This document shows, piece by piece, positions 44,253 through 52,405 of a DNA stretch of 64,000 nt. The notes below the pieces were generated by a model that did no database searches, was not told where the DNA came from, and worked only from the letters and a program-made list of their open reading frames with translations. The translations under genes were made by a program, and so were the position numbers. The stretch is from Bacteroidetes bacterium ADurb.Bin174 (GTDB lineage: Bacteria > Bacteroidota > Bacteroidia > Bacteroidales > Paludibacteraceae), in NCBI GenBank assembly GCA_002070265.1, contig MWCX01000093.1, positions 1-64,000 of the forward strand. Direction: 5' to 3'. Each line of letters starts with the position of its first letter. The first letter of the stretch is position 1.

Positions 44253-45908
44253 ATGAAAGGAATATTTATGCAAAAGTTGAGCTATATTGCTCTCTGTTTT
44301 TTATTTCTTCCTCTGCAATTGAAAGCTCAGGGAGTGAAGATTGATTATACGGATTATATTGTAAATCCAAGCTTCGAATATTATGTAAAGGATGGTGCAG
44401 TTGATCTTGATGATCCTATTGATGTCACGAACACTGCAGATACAAGACTTTATAACAATGCCCTTCGGGGAACCCCTCCGGGATGGACGGATTACTATCA
44501 GGATAATTCTATTACTTATCCGGAGGGTATATCTTATGGTGTCAATAGATCAGCAGTTAATAAGAATGAATTCAATGCAATGTGGTTTTCTCCCGCAGCA
44601 GCTCAATTACCCGAAGTTTTTACGATGTATCAAGAAGTAACAGGACTTCCTGCAGGAGAATATCGCGTTAGTTGTCGTTTGCATGTTTCTTCGGCAAGAT
44701 TATCCAATCAGCGTTTTTTTGCTTCAACCGGGATTAGCAATACCATGGCTCAGTATTTTGGTGTAGAAGCAGATTATCGTGATGGGGAAAACACAAATAT
44801 TGTGGCAGGTGAAACCTATAGCTTTGCGGGTTGGGAAATGTCAAGTAACACAGGTGATTCAGAAGCCAGACTAAAACCAATGTCTGTTGTGATAACTGTA
44901 GCTGAGGGAGATACTTTGACCATCGGTATAAAAACGGGCAGACTGAAAAAAGATGGAACATTACACCCAAGTAATTTAGGTAGTATTGGTTATTTTAAAG
45001 CTGATGATTTTCGCATTATGCGTGTTGTTGCTCCGGATCCGAATGACTATACACATATGATTGTCAATCCAAACTTTGAACTGAAAGATGTTGACGGAGT
45101 ACCTACTCAAATAACATCACATGCTATTGACAGGGATACGCCTTATGGATGGTCTGATATAAACAGAGCAGGCCTGGAGCCTACTTCCGGAAATCTTTTT
45201 TATGGGGTTAAAACGGAAGCCAGTAATGCAGATGGAGCTAAATCTTGCTGGGCACAAAAAAATCCATTCCCGGATCATTTTACACTTTATCAGGATATAA
45301 CAGGATTGCCTGCCGGAAAATACAGAGTAAGCTGTTTGATGTTCCTCGAGGCAGGCATGGTAACTAATCAGCGTTTGTTTGCCAATAATAATGTTTGCTA
45401 TTACGGCAAAGCATCCGATTATCCGAATAATCTTACAGATGGCGAAATAAATACTTTTGCTGGCCTGGAACCGTCAACCGACAATATGTCAGATGGTAGA
45501 TTTTTGCGAGATATGTCTGTTGAAGTTGATATTGCGGAGAATGAAACCTTAACCATAGGTGTTAGAACAACAAATGTGAAAGGAGATGGTACAACTGAGG
45601 CAACAAAAGCCGGATGGTTTACAGTGGATCACTTCCGCTTACTACTCATTGAAGGAGGTGATCCTTCTACTGCTCTTAACCAAGCAGCAAAAGAACATTT
45701 TGCAATTAAAACTCAGGAAGGCGGTTTCTTGTTAAGCTTAAAAGAAGCAACACCGGCACGCTTGCGCGTAGTTTCATTGTCAGGACAAACGGTTTATGAC
45801 CAGGTATTAAATCTTTCAGAAACCATGATTGAGTTACCGCAAGGTTTATATGTGGTTCATGTGATGACTGACACTCAGGAAAAGGCAATGAAAGTGTTGG
45901 TAAAATAG
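44253..45908 (+). CDS. Secreted two-module (CBM-like) protein with T9SS-like tail
   Basis: A 551-residue protein: signal peptide, two tandem copies of the shared module (35-258, nt 44355-45026; 269-466, nt 45057-45650) and a tail ending GLYVVHVMTDTQEKAMKVLVK. Both copies are of the NPSFEY/GTPPGWTD subtype found in the GH115 proteins. No catalytic residues are recognisable. A tandem binding protein is the simplest reading. An 18-bp hairpin follows. Confidence 0.75.
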   Translation: MKGIFMQKLSYIALCFLFLPLQLKAQGVKIDYTDYIVNPSFEYYVKDGAVDLDDPIDVTNTADTRLYNNALRGTPPGWTDYYQDNSITYPEGISYGVNRSAVNKNEFNAMWFSPAAAQLPEVFTMYQEVTGLPAGEYRVSCRLHVSSARLSNQRFFASTGISNTMAQYFGVEADYRDGENTNIVAGETYSFAGWEMSSNTGDSEARLKPMSVVITVAEGDTLTIGIKTGRLKKDGTLHPSNLGSIGYFKADDFRIMRVVAPDPNDYTHMIVNPNFELKDVDGVPTQITSHAIDRDTPYGWSDINRAGLEPTSGNLFYGVKTEASNADGAKSCWAQKNPFPDHFTLYQDITGLPAGKYRVSCLMFLEAGMVTNQRLFANNNVCYYGKASDYPNNLTDGEINTFAGLEPSTDNMSDGRFLRDMSVEVDIAENETLTIGVRTTNVKGDGTTEATKAGWFTVDHFRLLLIEGGDPSTALNQAAKEHFAIKTQEGGFLLSLKEATPARLRVVSLSGQTVYDQVLNLSETMIELPQGLYVVHVMTDTQEKAMKVLVK

Positions 45909-45925
45909 GGAATATTTCAAATTAA

Positions 45926-45969
45926 AAGTAACAGAAATATAAAAGCGAACATTTATATTTCTGTTACTT
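45926..45969 (+). terminator. Intrinsic terminator
   Basis: A perfect 18-bp stem (45926-45943 with 45952-45969), 8-nt loop, followed within 4 nt by a run of seven T, between the two-module protein and the next gene. Confidence 0.8.
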
Positions 45970-46011
45970 AGCATTTTTTTAACGAATCAATTATTTTATA
46001 AATTTTTAAAA

Positions 46012-47970
46012 ATGAAAAAAATTACATTTATTTTAGCCATACTGGCTTTTAGTTTATGTGCTTATGCACAAAAACCGGTAATCAATCAAATCGGGCTTGG
46101 AGGACGGGCAATAGAAGGGAAATTAGATTTTAATAGCGTTGAAATGATGACTAAAGTAGCAGACGGGCAATTTGTTTGGTATGGGAAATTGCTTCACCAG
46201 CAGACGAGCAGTGGAAGTCAAGGATTTAAAGCTGTTGTCAATAGGACTACCCCGGGTAATTGGTTAGGAGATATTTGGTCTTTGAGAGCTACTGCTGCTG
46301 ATGTGGAAGTATCGGACGGAAATACTTATAATGCACTTTATCTGCAGGGTAGTGCTTCTGACTTTAAATGGCGATTGAAACAAGGTGAAGATGGTTATTA
46401 TAAAGTGACCTTTTTTACTTCAGATGTAAACAATGTTACCATGCGCCTGGATAGAGTATTGGGAACTTTTGCCGATCTTGTATCCTTGTCTGTGGATTAT
46501 GAAGGTGCTATTTTAACACCGGCTTTTGATCCTTCTGTAACCACATACAGTTGTGTTTTAATGAAGGGGACCACATCCGTTAAACCTACTGTTTCAACAT
46601 ACCTTCATAATCCGGCAAGTGGAACTGGAACAGTTGATGTAAGTAGCGGTACGGGTGTTTCTACCATTAAGGTTACTTCGCTTGACGGAAGTACAACAAA
46701 AGATTATACCATCAATTACAGTGTTTCTACGGAAGGTGATGATATAAATTACACAGGTCTGATAGTTAACAGTGATTTTGATTATGTAACTGCAACTGTT
46801 GCTTATGGTGATACCGATAACTATCCGACTTATTCGGATGGATCTTCTTCCTACAACAGTGGTGCATGGCGTCCTGTGAAAACAGGTGTTACTACAATAG
46901 CCACTCACTTGGAGTATTATGGTTGGCAACTTTCCGATTGGGAGTTTTTATTTAAAGATGACCTGGGAAATTTTATTAATGTTGACGAAACTACTCCAAA
47001 TCAATCAATAGGAATCAATGCGGGTGGATCTTCAACTAATGGATCTGCAGCATGGATTAATGGGAACTCGAAATGTTTCATGCCTAATGATTTTGAGTTT
47101 TATCAGGTGATTAATAAAGATTTGCTGGATGCAGGAACTTATAAATTAACTTGTCTTCTTGCTGCGCAAACTGGTAGACATACTTCACAGCGTCTTTTTG
47201 CCAATAACTCTGTTCAATTCTTCGGAAAAGAAGAGGATTATGAACTCAACAAAACACCAGGTGAAATATACAGTTATGGTGGTTATACTCCTAGTGGTAG
47301 TGGAGATAGTCATTATCCGGTGAAGGTATATGTTACTATTTCCGACAACGATTCCTTAAAAATAGGAATTCGGTCGGGCACAATGAGAGGAAACGGTGAT
47401 AATACTGCAGCCGGAAGCGGTGATAATATGCATGGCTGGTTTAAGATGGATGATTTTCGCTTGATAAAACTCGATCCTGCGAAAGCCGCTGATGCAACGA
47501 TTAGTTCGCTGACCTTAGATGTAGGAACATTGACACCTGCTTTTAATCCTGCAACAACATCTTATACTGCTCAATTACCCCAAGGAACAACTTCAGTAAC
47601 ACCAACTGCAGTTCCTAATCAACCTGATGCAGCTGTTGCCGGAGCAGGAGTTGTTGATGTAAGTAGTGGTACAGGCGTTTCTACCATAATTACTACTGCG
47701 CTTGACGGAACTACCACAAAGACCTACACAATAAATTACACGGTGGACCCCGTTTCTAATATTGATGAAGTAAAGGCAAAGGTTACATATATTGTGAACA
47801 ACCGCAGTCTGACAGTACAAGGTACAAGTGCTTATGCAGTTTACACCATCAATGGTATGAGGGTAGCCGATGTGAAAGTGAATAATTCACAAACATCTGT
47901 TACTTTAGATCAAGGTGTGTATATTGTGAAAACAAATGATGCCAAAACATTTAAAGTACTTGTAAAATAA
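46012..47970 (+). CDS. Secreted protein with SusF-like N-domain, cadherin-like domains, CBM-like module and T9SS-like tail
   Basis: A 652-residue protein. Residues ~20-150 (GQFVWYGKLLHQQ, WSLRATAADVEV, YYKVTFFTSDVNNVTMRL) resemble the C-terminal starch-binding folds of SusE/SusF-type proteins, a weak match by eye. A cadherin-like domain (~165-240), the shared module (250-487; nt 46759-47472), a second cadherin-like domain (~492-575) and a tail ending GVYIVKTNDAKTFKVLVK follow. No catalytic domain is seen; a glycan-binding role is inferred. Confidence 0.7.
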   Translation: MKKITFILAILAFSLCAYAQKPVINQIGLGGRAIEGKLDFNSVEMMTKVADGQFVWYGKLLHQQTSSGSQGFKAVVNRTTPGNWLGDIWSLRATAADVEVSDGNTYNALYLQGSASDFKWRLKQGEDGYYKVTFFTSDVNNVTMRLDRVLGTFADLVSLSVDYEGAILTPAFDPSVTTYSCVLMKGTTSVKPTVSTYLHNPASGTGTVDVSSGTGVSTIKVTSLDGSTTKDYTINYSVSTEGDDINYTGLIVNSDFDYVTATVAYGDTDNYPTYSDGSSSYNSGAWRPVKTGVTTIATHLEYYGWQLSDWEFLFKDDLGNFINVDETTPNQSIGINAGGSSTNGSAAWINGNSKCFMPNDFEFYQVINKDLLDAGTYKLTCLLAAQTGRHTSQRLFANNSVQFFGKEEDYELNKTPGEIYSYGGYTPSGSGDSHYPVKVYVTISDNDSLKIGIRSGTMRGNGDNTAAGSGDNMHGWFKMDDFRLIKLDPAKAADATISSLTLDVGTLTPAFNPATTSYTAQLPQGTTSVTPTAVPNQPDAAVAGAGVVDVSSGTGVSTIITTALDGTTTKTYTINYTVDPVSNIDEVKAKVTYIVNNRSLTVQGTSAYAVYTINGMRVADVKVNNSQTSVTLDQGVYIVKTNDAKTFKVLVK

Positions 47971-48033
47971 TAGAATTCAGAGCATTTAACAGATAATAAT
48001 TATTTCAATGTTTTGAGTGCTGTTTGGTGTTAT

Positions 48034-48079
48034 CGCTCGGTAAAAAATATTCCTGATTGAAGAAATTTTTTACCGAGCG
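48034..48079 (+). terminator. Intrinsic terminator or attenuator before GH115 copy 2
   Basis: A perfect 15-bp stem (48034-48048 with 48065-48079) with 16-nt loop. It lies 63 nt after one stop and 40 nt before the next start. No promoter is visible downstream, so partial read-through is likely. Confidence 0.7.
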
Positions 48080-48118
48080 TAAATTAACCAAAAACACATA
48101 ATTAAAATAATTCCTGTA

Positions 48119-51100
48119 ATGAAGAACCATTGTCTTTTATCTCTACTGACGTTTTTTCTGTTAAACGGATTATTATGCTCTCATTCATCCTTGAATGCGG
48201 AAAATATTGTTATTTCTGAAACATTTTCAAGTGAGGCTTTTCCTTTATCTGCAGATGGAGCCGCTGCTGCTATTATAGTTGACAACAATGATGCGGATGT
48301 AGTAAAAATCGTTGTGCAGGCATTTAGTAGCGATGTTGCTATGATCACTGGAGCAAGACCTGCAGTTAAAACAGTTATGGATAGCAATCCCTCTGTGATT
48401 GTTGGTACACTTGGTAAATCGTCATTGATCGATCAGTTGGCACAAAACGGAAAAATCAACAAAGTGCGCCTGGAGGGCAAATGGGAAACATTCAGCATTT
48501 CGGTGGTTGACAACCCGTTGAGTGGTATGTCCAGGGCACTGGTAATTGCCGGTAGCGATCCCCGCGGAACAGCTTTCGGAGTTTTCGAGCTTTCCCGCAT
48601 GATGGGCGTTTCGCCTTGGGTGTGGTGGGCAGATGTGATACCCGAATCTCGTAGTGCAATTTATGTGTCGGGTAGTGATGCATTTGGACCACCCTCCGTA
48701 AAGTACCGTGGCATGTTTATCAATGATGAAGACTGGGCAATGCAACCCTGGGCAGCAAAAAATATAGACAAAACCATTAATAGTGGAAGAGGAGATATAG
48801 GACCTCGCACATACGAGAAAATATTTGAGTTGATGCTCCGGACAAAATCGAATTATCTGTGGCCTGCCATGCATGCATGTACCAAAGCATTTTGGTATTA
48901 CAAAGAAAATCCCGCGGTGGCACGTAAATATGCGATAGTACTCGGCTCAAGCCATTGTGAACCTATGCTTCGAAACAATGAAGATGAATGGCGTCGTAAT
49001 TTTTCGTCAGAATATCCCGGAGTAACCAAAGGCGAATGGAATTGGAAAACCAACAGTACAGTTATAAAGAACTATTGGATAGATCGTGTAAAAGAATCGA
49101 AAAATACTGAGGCTGTTTACACACTTGGCATGCGCGCTGTTCATGATGAAGCAATGTTAGGATACAATACCGATAAAGAAAGGGCTGAAGCACTGAAGGA
49201 TATTATTGCTAATCAGCGTAATATTTTAGAAACTTATGTTGAAAAACCCAAATCAACAATCCCTCAGTTGTTTTGTCCGTACAAAGAGGTACTGCTTCAA
49301 TATAATGAAGGCATTGATTTGCCAGATGATGTGACTTTGCTGTGGGCAGACGATAATCACGGACATATCCGTCAGCTATCTACTCCTCAGGAGCAATTAC
49401 GAAGTGGTGGCAGCGGTATTTACTATCATCTTTCTTATTTAGGACCTCCACGTCAGGATTATTTGTGGCTTTCTTCCACATCACCGGTAAAAATCAGCCG
49501 TGAAATGACGAAGGCTTACGATTTGAATGCAAAGAACATTTGGGTATTTAACATTGGAGACTTGAAACCGGCAGAATATGAATATCAATTTGCCATGGAT
49601 TTAGCCTGGGATGTGGAAGCATGGCGTCCGGAAAAGGCTCATCAGTATGCGAGGTATTGGGCAGAAGAAAATTTTGGCTCTGATTTGGCTGACGCTATTG
49701 CTGAAATACAACGTCAATATTACTATTTATCCGCATCCGGAAGGCCTGATCAAATCAATTGGGTTACCTTTGATGTTGACGAAATGGAAGACCGCCTAGT
49801 TGCATATGCAACATTGGTTGATCAAGTAAACGTTTTAGAGTCCCAAATACCGGATCGACTTAAAGCAGCATATTTTCAATTGATTGTGTATCCGATAAAA
49901 GGTGCCGCTGCAATCAATGAAAAAATACTCGGCGGAAAGTTAAGTTTTGATTATGCAAGACTTGGAAAAACATCAAAGGCTTTAGCCATTGCTGATCGGT
50001 CAAAAGAGGCTTATCGTACAATAAGAGATTTGACTAATACGTACAACAAAGTAATTGCTAACGGAAAGTGGGATGGGATTATGCATTATGCACCGATGTC
50101 ACGCGGTTTCTTTTATGATCCTATTGTAGTAACTCCTGATGTTATACCTTATGATTTTGTTCCTGACGAAACTCCTGTTCAGAAAATTGAAATTGCAGCT
50201 AAGGATTACCAAACAAAATCCCAGAGTGTAAAAGTGATTGAAGAACTGGGGGTAGCCGGATCCTCTGTAACTGTGTTGCCACTTAATATGATACAATATA
50301 CAGCTTCTAATATAAGCTCGGCTCCAAGTGTGGAATACAAAGTACGGTTGAATAAAGGAGAAAATAAATTAAGGCTTAAGTTTTTACCAACATTTCCTCT
50401 TTATCCTGAGTTGGATTTGCGTTATGCAGTTTCTGTCGATGGAGCAACACCCCGGTTTGTAAGTTTAAATACGAAAGAAGGAAATAATGATTGGCGTTCG
50501 AGTGTGCTTCGTGGATATGCCAGACAAGACATGACTATTACAAGTGAATCGGCAAAAGATATAATTGTAAAAATATATTTTGCCGACCCCGGAGTTACTC
50601 TAAGTGCCTTAGAGCTAACTTCCGCTCATGTTGATTCATTCACCGGATATATTATTAATCCTGATTTTGAGCTTGGCGGGGACGGAAAGTTAATAACAGA
50701 AGTAAACAAAGACACTTTAGTTAGAGGTACGCCTTATGGATGGAAACAGCAAGGAACTCTCAAAGGTAATTCCTGGGGAACTAATCAGGATGCTGTTAAT
50801 TTCCATGGCATGAATGTTTGTTGGTATGCTTCTACTCCCATGCCGTATGAATTTAGATTATATCAGGACATAACCATGCTTCCTGCCGGAGAATACCTGC
50901 TTCGTTGTCAACTGGCGGTTCCCGAGGGTAAGTTGACTACTCAACGTCTTTTTGCCAATAAATACGTACAGTATTATGGGAAGGAGAGTGACTATGCCTC
51001 CAACCTTACTGCCGCAGAGATTAATACTTTTGCCGGATATGAGGTAGAGTCCGAAAGTGGTGGTGGACAAATGATTGCACTTAAAGAAATGGCCGTGAAG

Positions 51101-52297
51101 TTCATATTATTAGAAGGTGAGAGCCTTCGTATAGGTATATGTACGAGCAATAGAGCAGGTGATGGAACTTATAGAACAGATAATTCCGGATTCTTCAAGG
51201 TAGATAATTTCCGTTTAGAGCGCATCCGAGAACTTGATGACCAAGCTATACTGTCCATGTTGGGAGAACTGATACTGGAAGCGCAAAATCTCTATGATTC
51301 GACAACCGGAGGTACTGCAGGCGGACAATACCCACAGCAAGCACGCACAACACTACAAGTATCAATTCAAACGGCACAAACAATGCATCAGAATGCAAAC
51401 GCTACCATGACGCAATTGGTAAAAGCTCGTGAGGATTTGAAAAAAGCCATTATTGCTTACAAAAAAACAATGATTAAGTTTTCATCATTTATAGTCAATG
51501 CAAGTTTTGAATATAAATCAGAAGGTGTATTAAATGATGGATCTACTGTGTATGGAACACCTTATGGCTGGCAAGATACAGAAAATATCTCCGGAACTTC
51601 CTTTGGAATTAATAGAGATGCAACCAATATGGATGGTAGCAACTCCTGTTGGTATCGTTCCGCTCCTTCTATGCCGGATCACTTTGAATTGTACCAGGAA
51701 ATTACCGGGTTGCCTTCCGGAAAATACACAGTCCGTTGTAAAATGTCAGTACCGAATGGAAAAATAACAACTCAACGTCTTTTTGCAAACAATCAAGTGC
51801 GATATTATGGCTATACGACTGATTATGGAGCCAATATCGCAGAAGGAGAAGAGTATAGTTTTGCCGGTTTGGAAACTTCAAGTAATCACAGATTACAGGA
51901 AATGGAGGTAAATGTAGTAATTCAAGCAGGTGAAACTCTGAAATTAGGTGTTCGTACTTCCAATAAAAAAGCGGATGGAACTGCATCGACCGGTGATGAG
52001 GGTTGGTTTAAGGTAGATGATTTTCGTTTGGAATTAAAAGAATTATACGAAGAAGTGGGTTTAGAGTTAATAGAAGACGCTTCTTTAAAAGTGATAGGGG
52101 AGAGAGGCAGGTGCAGGATAATTTTTGAAGAACAAGTTGACTCTGCCTATGTTAGGATAATTTCTTTATCAGGTAAGGTATTATACTCCAATACAACAAA
52201 GGAACAAGAAGTCTGTGTTTCACTACCTACAGGACTTTATATCGTTGCTGCCTTTGCTAATGAAAAGTTGAAAACAGGTAAAGTTTTAGTAAATTGA
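48119..52297 (+). CDS. GH115 alpha-glucuronidase with two CBM-like modules and T9SS-like tail (copy 2)
   Basis: A 1392-residue paralog of the enzyme at 21135-25325 with the same layout: signal peptide, GH115 domain (~25-840; ALVIAGSDPRGTAFGVFELSRM, KYRGMFINDEDWAMQPW, LRTKSNYLWPAMHACTKAF), module (844-1036; nt 50648-51226), helical FIVAR-like linker, module (1124-1309; nt 51488-52045) and T9SS-like tail ending KTGKVLVN. Acts on glucuronic-acid side chains of xylan-like polymers. The active-site barrel differs at many positions from copy 1 (for example GLPGVTKGEWNWK-like loops), consistent with different side-chain preference. Confidence 0.9.
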   Translation: MKNHCLLSLLTFFLLNGLLCSHSSLNAENIVISETFSSEAFPLSADGAAAAIIVDNNDADVVKIVVQAFSSDVAMITGARPAVKTVMDSNPSVIVGTLGKSSLIDQLAQNGKINKVRLEGKWETFSISVVDNPLSGMSRALVIAGSDPRGTAFGVFELSRMMGVSPWVWWADVIPESRSAIYVSGSDAFGPPSVKYRGMFINDEDWAMQPWAAKNIDKTINSGRGDIGPRTYEKIFELMLRTKSNYLWPAMHACTKAFWYYKENPAVARKYAIVLGSSHCEPMLRNNEDEWRRNFSSEYPGVTKGEWNWKTNSTVIKNYWIDRVKESKNTEAVYTLGMRAVHDEAMLGYNTDKERAEALKDIIANQRNILETYVEKPKSTIPQLFCPYKEVLLQYNEGIDLPDDVTLLWADDNHGHIRQLSTPQEQLRSGGSGIYYHLSYLGPPRQDYLWLSSTSPVKISREMTKAYDLNAKNIWVFNIGDLKPAEYEYQFAMDLAWDVEAWRPEKAHQYARYWAEENFGSDLADAIAEIQRQYYYLSASGRPDQINWVTFDVDEMEDRLVAYATLVDQVNVLESQIPDRLKAAYFQLIVYPIKGAAAINEKILGGKLSFDYARLGKTSKALAIADRSKEAYRTIRDLTNTYNKVIANGKWDGIMHYAPMSRGFFYDPIVVTPDVIPYDFVPDETPVQKIEIAAKDYQTKSQSVKVIEELGVAGSSVTVLPLNMIQYTASNISSAPSVEYKVRLNKGENKLRLKFLPTFPLYPELDLRYAVSVDGATPRFVSLNTKEGNNDWRSSVLRGYARQDMTITSESAKDIIVKIYFADPGVTLSALELTSAHVDSFTGYIINPDFELGGDGKLITEVNKDTLVRGTPYGWKQQGTLKGNSWGTNQDAVNFHGMNVCWYASTPMPYEFRLYQDITMLPAGEYLLRCQLAVPEGKLTTQRLFANKYVQYYGKESDYASNLTAAEINTFAGYEVESESGGGQMIALKEMAVKFILLEGESLRIGICTSNRAGDGTYRTDNSGFFKVDNFRLERIRELDDQAILSMLGELILEAQNLYDSTTGGTAGGQYPQQARTTLQVSIQTAQTMHQNANATMTQLVKAREDLKKAIIAYKKTMIKFSSFIVNASFEYKSEGVLNDGSTVYGTPYGWQDTENISGTSFGINRDATNMDGSNSCWYRSAPSMPDHFELYQEITGLPSGKYTVRCKMSVPNGKITTQRLFANNQVRYYGYTTDYGANIAEGEEYSFAGLETSSNHRLQEMEVNVVIQAGETLKLGVRTSNKKADGTASTGDEGWFKVDDFRLELKELYEEVGLELIEDASLKVIGERGRCRIIFEEQVDSAYVRIISLSGKVLYSNTTKEQEVCVSLPTGLYIVAAFANEKLKTGKVLVN

Positions 52298-52405
52298 CAG
52301 AAAACTTTGAAGTTTTTTCCAAAGCTCAAGAACATCTAATAGTAAGATCTGTTGATATTACAAGAATATTTTCATCAATTTTTATTTATTTTTCAATAGC
52401 TAATT

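Noticed and set aside
48085-48118. A fourth TAACCC-type element before GH115 copy 2 (TTAACCAAAAACACATAAT)
   Set aside because: The second half-site and -7 box are missing, and the distance to the start is too short.
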